A DNA stretch of 64,000 bases from Saprospiraceae bacterium (GTDB taxonomy: Bacteria; Bacteroidota; Bacteroidia; Chitinophagales; Saprospiraceae), in assembly GCA_020627965.1 (NCBI GenBank), contig JAHDFX010000002.1:20938-84937 (forward strand). Direction: 5' to 3'. The notes below the pieces were generated by a model that was not told where the DNA came from, searched no databases, and saw only the letters and a program-made list of their open reading frames with translations. Positions 29,541 through 38,076 of the stretch are shown here, in pieces. Each line of letters opens with the position of its first letter. The stretch's first letter is position 1. The position numbers were made by a program, and so were the translations under genes.

Positions 29541-30323
29541 TTAGAGCTTTGCTATAGCTTTTGCCTCCAAATCATCAAAAGCATCCAGATCGTATTCTTC
29601 TATAATGAACTCCAATTTTTCTGCATACAATTTATCAACTGAATATCCTGCAAGTTCTAATCCTTTTGCCCAGCGCGCATAATCTGTTCGTTCCAGGTTG
29701 GTCAGGTGATTAAACTGTTCTGAAGTCAGATAAAGACTATGATCGCGAAAAGAACGCCATGCGGACTCGTAATTGCGTAAACAAGTTCCATCATATTCAT
29801 TAGTTTTATCTGTCCACTTATCTCCACATTCCAAATTGAAGTAATTATTGCTTTCATTGGCTATCAGACTAGTTCCAGATTGACTGGCCAGTAGGGATTG
29901 AGCAAGTGTAATAGATGCAGGAATATTGTATTTTTCCATTTCGGCAACTCCTACTTTGGCAAAACGTCTGATAAATCCTTTTACTGTCTCATCTGATGCC
30001 AGAACCGGATTTTCTACAATTACAGGCACATCAGCATCACTACTAAACATTGATAAAATACCACTTTTTGTAGTGCTTTCAGTTGCGATTAACTCTTCTG
30101 AGGTAATCTTAGTCCGACGCTTTTTCTTGCTCTCCGGAATATCATGAAGTAAAGGCTTTACTGTTTTTATTTCTTCTTTTTCTTTATCAGGAGCCTTCAT
30201 TTGAAAACCAACACTCAAATTTTTACTGGCTACCGCAATAAATACTATTGCTATCAGTGACAGGCTAAACCAATATTTTCTCAGAATTTTTTGGGTTTGC
30301 AGTAAATCTATCGGGCTTTTCAT
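29541..30323 (-). CDS. Glucosaminidase-domain (peptidoglycan hydrolase-like) membrane protein
   Basis: A 260-residue protein with one N-terminal membrane helix (FSLSLIAIVFIAVAS) after a short cytoplasmic tail, a basic linker (KKKRRTK), then a FlgJ/LytF-type glucosaminidase domain: IPASITLAQSLLASQSGTSL, NYFNLECGDKW, and the end region YARWAKGLELAGYSVDKLYAEKL. Members cleave peptidoglycan glycan strands in the periplasm. The expected Glu of the SxLE-type motif appears as SLLASQSG, so the catalytic residue may be altered (canonical AQxxxESG). I chose ATG 30323 (MKSPIDLLQ); an upstream frame to 30446 is less likely. Confidence 0.85.
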   Translation of the reverse strand: MKSPIDLLQTQKILRKYWFSLSLIAIVFIAVASKNLSVGFQMKAPDKEKEEIKTVKPLLHDIPESKKKRRTKITSEELIATESTTKSGILSMFSSDADVPVIVENPVLASDETVKGFIRRFAKVGVAEMEKYNIPASITLAQSLLASQSGTSLIANESNNYFNLECGDKWTDKTNEYDGTCLRNYESAWRSFRDHSLYLTSEQFNHLTNLERTDYARWAKGLELAGYSVDKLYAEKLEFIIEEYDLDAFDDLEAKAIAKL

Positions 30324-30404
30324 TAAATTTTGTTTTAAAATTGTATCAGATATTACAAATATAAAACAAATTGTTTTCAAAATCAAATAAAAAAATGTTT
30401 TTAG

Positions 30405-30594
30405 ATGCATATACTTGATTTTTTTCAAATTTCTCATACCTTCCAATTAGATTATTGGCAATGGAGTCTTGCGATCATGGCTCCTATGATATTAGGCATA
30501 TCAAAAGCAGGTGTGAAGGGTATTTCTATCATTTTTGTTACGCATGATTTTATTATTGACGGCTATTGGCGCTGTATTGATTTTCTTTAGGTAA
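30405..30594 (+). pseudogene. Remnant of a TSUP (TauE/SafE) transporter gene, internal deletion
   Basis: From ATG 30405 the frame reads LAIMAPMILGISKAGVKGIS, a typical first-helix segment of sulfite/anion exporters of the TSUP family. After about 43 residues it runs into unrelated sequence. In another frame, bases 30547-30594 encode ILLLTAIGAVLIFFR and a stop, which looks like the last membrane helix of the same family. The middle ~200 residues are missing. The simplest reading is an internal deletion that joined the two ends out of frame. Confidence 0.65.
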
Positions 30595-30777
30595 TTCTGA
30601 TAGTTATTTTACCCTTCATTCAATATTTTTGAATCTTTAAATTCAATGACCATACATATTCTCAATCCTTTTATGTGTTGGTTCTTTTCCTTTACATAAC
30701 ATAATATGTATCAAAAAATGTATATTTGATTGCATTTTACACAGTGTATTCTTATTTCTATTAGAACTACGAACCAT

Positions 30778-31365
30778 ATGAAAAAGAAAAAGCAGAAAAA
30801 AGCTACCACAAAGGCAATCCCTATATCTAAGCCTTCGATTCAGGAAAGAATCAAGGAGCGGTGGAATAATCCGGTTTTTCGTTTTTTAGGGCTGTCTATC
30901 ATAGGTATTGCCTTATTTTATCTATTCTATATCAGCTTGTATGAAACTATGCTGGAAGCTCCTATTACCGCCTTTAATGCCTGGCTAAGTAGTGCCGTAC
31001 TCAACCTGATTGGTTATGGTACGACTGTGCAGGATGCTGCCATTCATGGTACTTTTTCACTTAATGTAAAACGAGGTTGTGATGCTATAGAACCTATTGC
31101 GGTAATGGGCGTTATATTACTTGCTTTTCCGATGGCAATTCGTCATAAATTATCAGGTGTACTTGTGGGAATTCTGGTCTTGGCTGCACTTAATATCCTG
31201 CGAATTGTTAGTCTTTATCTTATAGGAATTTATGTGCCAAGTATTTTTGAACTAATGCATATGCAGATATGGCAGGTACTTTTTATTCTGGCAGCACTGG
31301 TTTTTTCTGCTTTCTGGATACGTAGAGGTTTACAAAAAGCTAATTTACAGAACACTACCAATTAA
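30778..31365 (+). CDS. Exosortase/archaeosortase family transpeptidase
   Basis: A 195-residue multi-pass membrane enzyme of the exosortase family, which cleaves and processes proteins carrying a C-terminal sorting helix. The three catalytic residues are visible: Cys ~101 in KRGCDAIEP, Arg ~142 in NILRIVSLYLIG and His ~161 in LMHMQIWQ. A basic cytoplasmic head (MKKKKQKKATTK) precedes the first helix. I chose ATG 30778; the frame extends upstream to 30730 without support. A TATATTTG element at 30721-30728 may be the -7 box. The next gene, 13 bp downstream, is a likely partner. The subtype cannot be set; XrtH-like is my guess. Confidence 0.88.
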   Translation: MKKKKQKKATTKAIPISKPSIQERIKERWNNPVFRFLGLSIIGIALFYLFYISLYETMLEAPITAFNAWLSSAVLNLIGYGTTVQDAAIHGTFSLNVKRGCDAIEPIAVMGVILLAFPMAIRHKLSGVLVGILVLAALNILRIVSLYLIGIYVPSIFELMHMQIWQVLFILAALVFSAFWIRRGLQKANLQNTTN

Positions 31366-31378
31366 CAATCGCTAAGTC

Positions 31379-31966
31379 ATGACCAATAAAAGTATTATAT
31401 TATTTGTCGTAAAATGCCTTAGCATTTACATTCTATTAGTTACTATAGCTACCCCTCTATTGAAACTAGAACGTCCCTGCTCTGAAATCGTTTGTGCCAC
31501 AGGCAATCTATTTTTTCCTAAAACTCAATGGAAACATGTAGTTGATAAAAAAGATGGTAGTAGTAGTGTCCAACTTGCTTTAACGGCACAAATGAATGGC
31601 AAGAATGTCAGTCGGGTAGGCACGCTAGACAATATGAAAAATTGGGTTTTAATGCCATTTTTGCTGCTTGTTGCTTTATTACTTGCCTTACCTTTTAATT
31701 GGAAGCGAATGTTGACGACTTTTGCCTTAGGTATGCTGGGCATGTGGATATACGTTATTATCCTTCTAAAATGGTCAATCAACTTTGGTCATGCACTGGC
31801 TGCCGGTATTTCTCCAGAAGACACTTTATTTGGTGAGGTATTTAATACCAATGTAGGACATCTTACGATCATACCGCTTGTTATCTGGGCAATTGTATCT
31901 TTCAGACGATCCGACTGGCAATATTTGACTTCAGGAAAGTGGTTGAATAGTAGGGACAATTCTTAA
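31379..31966 (+). CDS. Exosortase-associated membrane protein (putative)
   Basis: A 195-residue protein with an N-terminal membrane helix, an outside segment of ~70 residues with two cysteines (CSEIVCATGN), then three or four helices. It has no recognised enzyme motif. Its place 13 bp after the exosortase resembles the exosortase-linked membrane protein found next to XrtH-type enzymes, which suggests they work together; that is inference from position and topology. Its stop codon lies between the arms of a hairpin that probably ends the transcript. Confidence 0.75.
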   Translation: MTNKSIILFVVKCLSIYILLVTIATPLLKLERPCSEIVCATGNLFFPKTQWKHVVDKKDGSSSVQLALTAQMNGKNVSRVGTLDNMKNWVLMPFLLLVALLLALPFNWKRMLTTFALGMLGMWIYVIILLKWSINFGHALAAGISPEDTLFGEVFNTNVGHLTIIPLVIWAIVSFRRSDWQYLTSGKWLNSRDNS

Positions 31967-31981
31967 ATTATCCCTACTATT
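31946..31981 (+). terminator. Hairpin overlapping the end of the exosortase operon
   Basis: AATAGTAGGGACAAT (31946-31960) pairs with ATTATCCCTACTATT (31967-31981) with one mismatch and a 6-base loop, followed by CGTTTTATT. The left arm is coding sequence of the last gene. Confidence 0.65.
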
Positions 31982-32014
31982 CGTTTTATTAAGTAAGTGC
32001 TTGGACAGCATTAT

Positions 32015-33202
32015 CTATAATTTATTAGGTGTCACCAACCAATGGAAGGTCACAATACGTCTGTTTGGGTCATTATTCTTATCGCAGGACTTATTTACAT
32101 AAGGGCACTCCTCTCCTCTTCCTTGCGAAATAATATCAATACTAATATTACTGGTATTGGAAAACAATTCCTGGTCTCTGCGCAATAACAATTCTCTCAT
32201 ATGACGACTCATTTCATCAGCTCTCAGGCGTGATAATGCTCGGTTCAAATCCTGACGTGAAGGGTTTGATTTTCCGGTGACTGGTTGTAATTCTCGATAC
32301 AGTGGGCTACTGGAAGATATAGGAGTAGCATCTGCATAGCCTTTAGCCACAATAGTTAATGTCATATCCCTTTCACGATATCGATTGACAAAATCTACAA
32401 TTGAATTTATGAGTGGTTCAAATGCTGCCTCTACTTTTGGCATATCTGCAGATTTGATTGTAAAAGCGCCTGGCCCGAAGAAGGCAGCAGCTTCAAATTG
32501 CTTGAATTTATCTGTTTCCAGTACATCAACAACAAGTTTCAACTGTTCAAGATTACGTTGCTGGGCCACGCTACCTTGATTTCTGATTCTTGTGATCGTC
32601 TGATAGGCTGATTCAATGATCTGCGTTTCTATTTCTCCTTGCTCTGGAACCGAATATGCAGTTTTCAATCCTTGTATAGCCTCTTCTTTTTCTTCAATTT
32701 CCTTGGTGGTTTCTACCTTAATCTCCTCAACTACATTGGTTACTTTTTCATAAGAGACTGTATCAAGCTTACCTACTGAGAGTTCGGCCGTAGCCTTATT
32801 TTCTACTTCCGTTGCTTTGATGATGAGTTGTTCATCCAGCTTTTTACTTTCCTCCAGCTCTTCCAGTAATTTTGGAATAGATTCATTCGGTTTGCTCGTT
32901 ATGATTTCAATAGCTGATTGTACAGAAGCTTCATAATCTTTGTATGTTCTTCGTCTTTCAGTTTGCACATAAACTTCAAGACTATCCAGCGTCTGCTCTA
33001 CTCTCCCCATACGCTCGTCTATTTGTGCTACCAATGTGTCATTGTTAGAGTATACCTGACGGAAGCGGCGGTCATTCTCCATTAGTTGTTTAAGTGCATC
33101 CAGATAACGGGGAGCATTCAGGTCCTTTTTGGCTGTGCAGGAGCTGAACATCATTAAAATAGTGATGCTACTTATTAGCAGTAGATTAAACTTATTATAC
33201 AT
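32015..33202 (-). CDS. Lipoprotein with coiled coil and OmpA-like C-terminus
   Basis: A 395-residue protein with a lipobox (MMFSSCTAK, Cys ~22), a long charged coiled-coil region (about 35-210: VEQTLDSLEVY, EEIKVETTKEIEEKEE) and a C-terminal domain that resembles the OmpA peptidoglycan-binding fold (LTIVAKGYADATPI, then LNRALSRLRADEMSRHM, then IISQGRGEE and NDPNRRIVTF). It would be anchored in the outer membrane and touch peptidoglycan. It follows the pseudokinase gene by 18 bp on the same strand, so they are probably one unit. The OmpA match is partial. Confidence 0.82.
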   Translation of the reverse strand: MYNKFNLLLISSITILMMFSSCTAKKDLNAPRYLDALKQLMENDRRFRQVYSNNDTLVAQIDERMGRVEQTLDSLEVYVQTERRRTYKDYEASVQSAIEIITSKPNESIPKLLEELEESKKLDEQLIIKATEVENKATAELSVGKLDTVSYEKVTNVVEEIKVETTKEIEEKEEAIQGLKTAYSVPEQGEIETQIIESAYQTITRIRNQGSVAQQRNLEQLKLVVDVLETDKFKQFEAAAFFGPGAFTIKSADMPKVEAAFEPLINSIVDFVNRYRERDMTLTIVAKGYADATPISSSSPLYRELQPVTGKSNPSRQDLNRALSRLRADEMSRHMRELLLRRDQELFSNTSNISIDIISQGRGEECPYVNKSCDKNNDPNRRIVTFHWLVTPNKL

Positions 33203-33220
33203 ATTTATAGGTTGTTTGAT

Positions 33221-34999
33221 TTATTTATTATCCTTAAACAAACCGGTTCCTTTAATATCTTTTATAGGCGAAGATGAACTGGTCAAAGTAATCTTTTGTA
33301 CGTTATCATGCACTACTCTGTCACCATCTGTCACTTTCACCCGAAGATTGTATTCTCCTGAATTTTCATAATTAAAAATTACTCGGCGACCTGTTTTTTG
33401 GCTCCCTTGAAAATACCAATTATATTTCAAACCACGTTCATAAGATGCTGTACTTGGTCGGAATGATACTTGCCCCTTTTCATAATTAGGTTCTACTCGC
33501 ACAATTGGGCGTTTATATTTCTTTTCGGTTTTCTTTACGCTTGTTTTCTTTTTGGCTTTTTCTTTGGGCTCCTTCGTTGTTTCAGGTTTCTTTTTTGGTT
33601 TAGGCTTATTTTCTGCAATAGGGTTATCTTTAGCAGCACCACGTTTATCTGGTCTTACTGTAATTTGGCGTGTTTGTATATCTACCTGTCCATTGGAATA
33701 TACTGCAAATTGAATATCTTTTTCTACCGGAACAGATAATTCTTCGTATACATGTACTACTGAATCATCTACCATTCTTTCCAGCCCATCACCAAAATCA
33801 TAGAAAACGCTATCTGCGAAAGGAGAATCATTATATAAAACTATGGTATTGGGGCTAGGGCGACTCGTTTTAAACTGAGCTTTTCCGCCAGGGAATATGA
33901 CTTGAATAGTATCTTTAAACATTCGTTCAGGGTTTTTAGTGTTTTCCAATGTGACAAAATACTTACCTGGCTTTTCTGGCTGAAAAGTAAATTTACGCTT
34001 ATTCTTCTCTTGAATAATCTTACGTCCACTATAATCGTGGACAGTCCATTGCAGGCTTCGTCCGTCTTCTGTATTGCTCATAAAAGAAAACGCACTTCCC
34101 AATTCCTGCTTACTATCATGTGCTGCTGTAAAACGAATATCTCTGGGGGTCCCTCCACTATTAGAGCAGCTCATAAAACGTGTGCCGAAAACCAATAGTA
34201 GGGCAAGTGGCGCCAGTAATACCGCCCAACGTGGTATACCTTTTTTCTTGGGTACAACTTTAGTTTTATTACGCTCCACAACTTTATCTACCAAATGATT
34301 ATCAATCACCATCCGATAAGCTTCTTCATCTAATCTTTCTTGTGTAGCCTTATCCGGTGGATAATCGTGTTCATTGAGTTCATTAAGGACAAAATTATCA
34401 AAAGACTCCGGTACAGCGCTTAATTTTGTTACTCGGTTTTTGAAACGGTACAATACATCACTAATCGTTCTGAAATACTGCCCCTCTCCTGTACACTTCT
34501 TTACAATATCTCGGTAGAAAGCATTTTTCTTGCCTTTTTTTAGCATAGCTTCCAGTACATTTCCGAAAGCACTGATGTCTTTTTCAGGGTTATTGGAAAG
34601 GCTATTGTCTTCACTGACCAGGTATATTTGGTTGTTTTTCAACAAAATATGGTCAGCACTAAGTCGGTTATGGAACTGTTTTTCCGTATGTAAAAAATTA
34701 AGAAAAGACAGCAACTTATTTGACAACTCCATAGTCTTTCCATCTGTCAGACTATTCTTTTTTAGAAATGCTTCTAATGTCTCTCCTTCAATAAAATTAC
34801 GATAATAAACTTTCTGCCCATTCACCTCTGCCGATTGGTAAGCCGAAGCAAATCGTGTATCGAAAGCCTTACGGTCTGCGCCGTTTCTCAACACTTTTAT
34901 AATAACATCTTTGGCATCCGCCCCTACTCCAAACTGTCCTTTAAACGTTTGATAAATAGTATTAGAATCTCCAATAGGCTGTCCGTCAAAACGAAGCAT
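33221..34999 (-). CDS. Membrane-spanning pseudokinase with extracytoplasmic PKD-like domains
   Basis: A 592-residue protein. Residues ~1-200 have a protein-kinase fold: the beta3 lysine (DVIIKVL, Lys35), the helix-E-like LLSFLNFLHTEKQF, and helix F (DISAFGNVLEAML). The catalytic loop reads FHNRLSADHILL, so the HRD aspartate is Arg112, and the DFG aspartate position is Glu130 (LVSEDN). Both are key losses, so it is probably a pseudokinase. One membrane helix (WAVLLAPLALLLVFGTRFM, ~255-275) is followed by two or three PKD/Ig-like domains (GKYFVTLENTKN, VFYDFGDGLERMV, NYENSGEYNLRVKVTDG) split by a Lys/Pro-rich linker. It is upstream of the OmpA-like lipoprotein gene. Confidence 0.82.
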   Translation of the reverse strand: MLRFDGQPIGDSNTIYQTFKGQFGVGADAKDVIIKVLRNGADRKAFDTRFASAYQSAEVNGQKVYYRNFIEGETLEAFLKKNSLTDGKTMELSNKLLSFLNFLHTEKQFHNRLSADHILLKNNQIYLVSEDNSLSNNPEKDISAFGNVLEAMLKKGKKNAFYRDIVKKCTGEGQYFRTISDVLYRFKNRVTKLSAVPESFDNFVLNELNEHDYPPDKATQERLDEEAYRMVIDNHLVDKVVERNKTKVVPKKKGIPRWAVLLAPLALLLVFGTRFMSCSNSGGTPRDIRFTAAHDSKQELGSAFSFMSNTEDGRSLQWTVHDYSGRKIIQEKNKRKFTFQPEKPGKYFVTLENTKNPERMFKDTIQVIFPGGKAQFKTSRPSPNTIVLYNDSPFADSVFYDFGDGLERMVDDSVVHVYEELSVPVEKDIQFAVYSNGQVDIQTRQITVRPDKRGAAKDNPIAENKPKPKKKPETTKEPKEKAKKKTSVKKTEKKYKRPIVRVEPNYEKGQVSFRPSTASYERGLKYNWYFQGSQKTGRRVIFNYENSGEYNLRVKVTDGDRVVHDNVQKITLTSSSSPIKDIKGTGLFKDNK

Positions 35000-35079
35000 A
35001 TATCTTATTTGTATTTTTTTTAATTCACTTAAGTACCAGTGTTCTGTAAACTAAGTTCTCAACTTAGTTTATAGAATAA

Positions 35080-36429
35080 CTAGCCCATCATTCCGGCAAT
35101 AGCTGCTGTTAGAAAACAGGCAATCGTTCCACCAATCAGTGCTTGTATACCAAATTTGGACAGCGTGTCTCTTTGTCCGGGTGCAATGGCTCCAATCCCG
35201 CCGATCTGAATTCCGATGGAGGCAAAATTGGCGAAACCACATAAGGCATAAGTGGCTATTAGTATCGATTTTTCACTTAGTATACCTGCTGTTTTCATAC
35301 TTCCCAGAGAAAGATAAGCTACAAATTCATTCAAAATGGTTTTTTCTCCTAATAACTGACCAACTGAGATAATATCCTGTGAAGGTGTTCCCAATAACCA
35401 GGCTATAGGAGCAAATAAATAACCAAAGATCAATTCCAGAGATAGTGCTTTATATCTTCCATCTGTTGCCGCTTCTATGGCTACATTCAAATTTGTACTA
35501 TCTCCTATAACGTAAAATACCTTATTGAAAAAATAAATAAACGCCATAAATGCTATAAGCATTGCGCCTACATTTACTGCTAATTTCAGTCCATCAGTAG
35601 TTCCTCTTGCCAGAGCATCCAGAACGTTGGAACCAGCCTCATCCCTCGGAACGTTCATATTTTGATTGACCTTCTCAGGCTCTGTTTCCGGGAATAATAT
35701 CTTAGCAGCCACAATAGCAGCAGGCGCAGAAATAATGGAGGCTGTCAACAGATGCATTCCAAAATATTGAAGTTGTTCAGGGTCTGCACCTCCCAGTATT
35801 CCCATATAAGCACCAAACACTCCTCCGGCTATTGTTGCCATTCCTCCTGTCATTAGACACAAAACCTCTGAGCGAGTCATCTTTTCAAGATAAGGTTTCA
35901 CGACTAAAGGGGCTTCTGTCTGACCAATAAATACATTTGCAGCAGCAGCAAGGCTCTCAGCACCAGATAGTTTCATCGTTTTTTTCATCAGCCATGCGAA
36001 GCCATATACTATACGTTGTAATATTCCCAAATAGTACAGCAATGAGGACAGAGCAGAAAAGAATATAATTGTTGGTAAAACGAAAAAAGCAAAGCCAAAA
36101 CCAAAACCTTTTAGGCCTGTTGCTTCTTCAATAGCTCCGCCCGCCGTTTTATCTGCCAGTTTACCGAACATAAACTGTGCGGCTTCCTCCGTACTTTCTA
36201 TCATTAAGACAAAAAATTTCACGACATAATCAAAGATGGCTCTTATCCAGTCGAAGACAATAAAGTCAATCGGATTAATAAGTATTATGGCTAAAACCAA
36301 TTGCAAAGCCAATCCTTTAAGTACCAAACCCCAGTCGATTGCTCTTCTGTTTGTACTACACAAATAAGCTATGCCCACTAGTGCCGCAATGCCTAACATT
36401 CCTCTAAATATTCCCATCAGCAGTTCCAT
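35080..36429 (-). CDS. Concentrative nucleoside transporter (CNT/NupC family)
   Basis: A 449-residue inner-membrane symporter that takes up nucleosides with Na+ or H+. Motifs of the family are clear: AAANVFIGQTEAPLVVKPYLEKM (first half of the transport core), GMATIAGGVFGAYMGILG, GLLFAPIAWLLGTPS-like text at 335-350, and the end ALCGFANFASIGIQIGGIG. It is next to uridine kinase in divergent orientation, so a shared salvage role is likely. The start could be ATG 36429 or a few codons later (MGIFRG). Confidence 0.93.
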   Translation of the reverse strand: MELLMGIFRGMLGIAALVGIAYLCSTNRRAIDWGLVLKGLALQLVLAIILINPIDFIVFDWIRAIFDYVVKFFVLMIESTEEAAQFMFGKLADKTAGGAIEEATGLKGFGFGFAFFVLPTIIFFSALSSLLYYLGILQRIVYGFAWLMKKTMKLSGAESLAAAANVFIGQTEAPLVVKPYLEKMTRSEVLCLMTGGMATIAGGVFGAYMGILGGADPEQLQYFGMHLLTASIISAPAAIVAAKILFPETEPEKVNQNMNVPRDEAGSNVLDALARGTTDGLKLAVNVGAMLIAFMAFIYFFNKVFYVIGDSTNLNVAIEAATDGRYKALSLELIFGYLFAPIAWLLGTPSQDIISVGQLLGEKTILNEFVAYLSLGSMKTAGILSEKSILIATYALCGFANFASIGIQIGGIGAIAPGQRDTLSKFGIQALIGGTIACFLTAAIAGMMG

Positions 36430-36659
36430 AATAGATATTGGTTTTTATTGAAGTGTAAATTTAAGGCTTTTTTATAGCTTATCCCTCTTATTTTCTGTTG
36501 TATTTGTGAACATGATTTGCTTTGTCTTACATTGGGCTTTATTATGAAAAATTTTGTACAACTCTGAAAGAATGTTTTTTGATCATTTTTTATGTTTTAT
36601 TTCTGAGTGTATATTCTTGTTTTTTATAATTTTGCAGGCATAAACATAAGCAACTCTTC

Positions 36660-37280
36660 ATGTCGAAACCATATATTATAGGAATCACAGGTGGTAGCGG
36701 TTCTGGTAAAACCAGCCTGATCTCGGCCTTAGCAAATCAATTTAGTGAGGGCCAAATATGCATCGTTTCTCAAGATGATTATTATCGTCCAAGAGAAGAA
36801 CAACTAACGGATCAGCAGGGCATTAAAAACTTTGACCTTCCTCATTCTATTGATGATGAAGCTTTTGCTAATGATCTACAAGTTCTATTGGATGGTAAAA
36901 CAGTCGGTAGGGAAGAATATACTTTCAATAATGATCTGGCTACACCTAAAATGAAGCTTTTTCATCCTGCTCCAATTATTATTGTTGAAGGATTATTCAT
37001 TTTCCACTTTGAGGCTGTAAAACGCCTAATTGATCTGAAGATATTTGTACATGCGAGCGATCACTTGAAAATCATTCGCCGGATAAAACGAGATGCAACA
37101 GAACGTAATTACCCGCTAGATGATGTATTGTATCGTTATGAGCATCATGTACAGCCTGCTTATCAGCGCTTTATTGAGCCTTATTTAAATGAAATGGATT
37201 TGATTGTCAACAATAATGACAATTTTAATCCGGCTTTGGAAGTCTTGAGTGGATTTTTAAAAATGAAATTAACTCTCTAA
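36660..37280 (+). CDS. udk: Uridine kinase
   Basis: A 206-residue enzyme that phosphorylates uridine and cytidine to UMP and CMP. It has the P-loop GGSGSGKTS at residues ~10-18, the DDYY motif (VSQDDYYRP), PIIIVEGLFIFHFE (Walker B region) and the lid RIKRDATERNY. It is divergent from the nucleoside transporter, and its stop overlaps the convergent hydrolase gene by 4 bp. TAATTTTG (36627-36634) may be the -7 promoter element. Confidence 0.95.
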   Translation: MSKPYIIGITGGSGSGKTSLISALANQFSEGQICIVSQDDYYRPREEQLTDQQGIKNFDLPHSIDDEAFANDLQVLLDGKTVGREEYTFNNDLATPKMKLFHPAPIIIVEGLFIFHFEAVKRLIDLKIFVHASDHLKIIRRIKRDATERNYPLDDVLYRYEHHVQPAYQRFIEPYLNEMDLIVNNNDNFNPALEVLSGFLKMKLTL

Positions 37281-37828
37281 GATTTGCCAGCTAATCTTCG
37301 CACTAAGCCCGTGATAGTCAATACGACCAAACAGGGAATGCCCACCCAAAAAGCTTCACTTTTAATGACACGCCAGCCCCATTCACTAAAAAAACGACTG
37401 ATACTCATAGGCGAAACCTTAATCACACGCCAACTTTCCGGCATAAAATAACGTGTATTGTCAAATGGAGCAAAAAAGGCTACTCCTTTACCGCCTGTTG
37501 TCATAGCATCTAACAGACCATGCGAAGCTGCACAAAGAAACAAATAACTGATAATGAGCAATGAGGTTTTACTGAACCAAGCCGTTTTATAATAAAATAT
37601 CCTGGTCAGCACGACTGCCATCAGAAAGGAAAAGAGCAAAGAATGAAAAAAGCCCCTATGCCCCAGCACATGCCCGTAATCATAACCTAATTTGAACATC
37701 AGTACATCAGCATCCGGTATGACAGCACAAAAGACACCCAAGGCAAACAGCTTGAATAAATGCCTGCGTTTTGGGTAAACTTTACCGATAGTATAAGCAA
37801 CTAATGCGTGTGTAAATGCTGAAGCCAT
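37277..37828 (-). CDS. YdjM/metal-dependent-hydrolase-like membrane protein
   Basis: A 183-residue membrane protein of the YdjM family, described as membrane-bound metal-dependent hydrolases. Conserved residues are FTHALVAYTIG near the start, VIPDADVLMFKLGYDYGHVLGHRGFFHSL (Asp and His pairs), and SHGLLDAMTTGG. It has four or so hydrophobic segments. It overlaps the convergent udk stop by 4 bp. Confidence 0.85.
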   Translation of the reverse strand: MASAFTHALVAYTIGKVYPKRRHLFKLFALGVFCAVIPDADVLMFKLGYDYGHVLGHRGFFHSLLFSFLMAVVLTRIFYYKTAWFSKTSLLIISYLFLCAASHGLLDAMTTGGKGVAFFAPFDNTRYFMPESWRVIKVSPMSISRFFSEWGWRVIKSEAFWVGIPCLVVLTITGLVRRLAGKS

Positions 37829-38076
37829 CGTTATTGTTGTGTTATTGTGCGTTGTGTTATCGTGTTATTATTGGGGCATATTGCATATTAGAATTTTATT
37901 GCCCGTCAGTTTTGACTTTTTCTATAAAGAAAATATTTTCATCCCTTTGGTAAATTTTAAGTTACCATCTAATTTAGATTCATCTTCTATTGTCAAAGAC
38001 GGTCTCTCTTCTCTCAGCGTAGCGGTCTCTCAGTGAGCTTGCAAACGGTCTCGCCTCTCGCAGCGAAGCGGTCTTT
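37829..38076. repeat. Intergenic region with two dispersed-repeat types
   Basis: 37829-37882 holds degenerate TGTGTTAT/ATCGTGTTAT units ending in GGGGCATATTGCA; a reverse-complement copy is at 40348-40393. 38001-38075 holds three related short hairpin units with the words GCGAAGCGGTCT, GGTCTC and CAGTGAGCTTGCAAACGGTC; 41163-41240 is a reverse-complement copy. Nothing coding is seen. Confidence 0.6.

Noticed and set aside
30405..30590. A complete 61-residue protein
   Set aside because: The N-terminal part is a TSUP transporter fragment and the tail of the transporter appears in another frame, so a pseudogene is the better reading.
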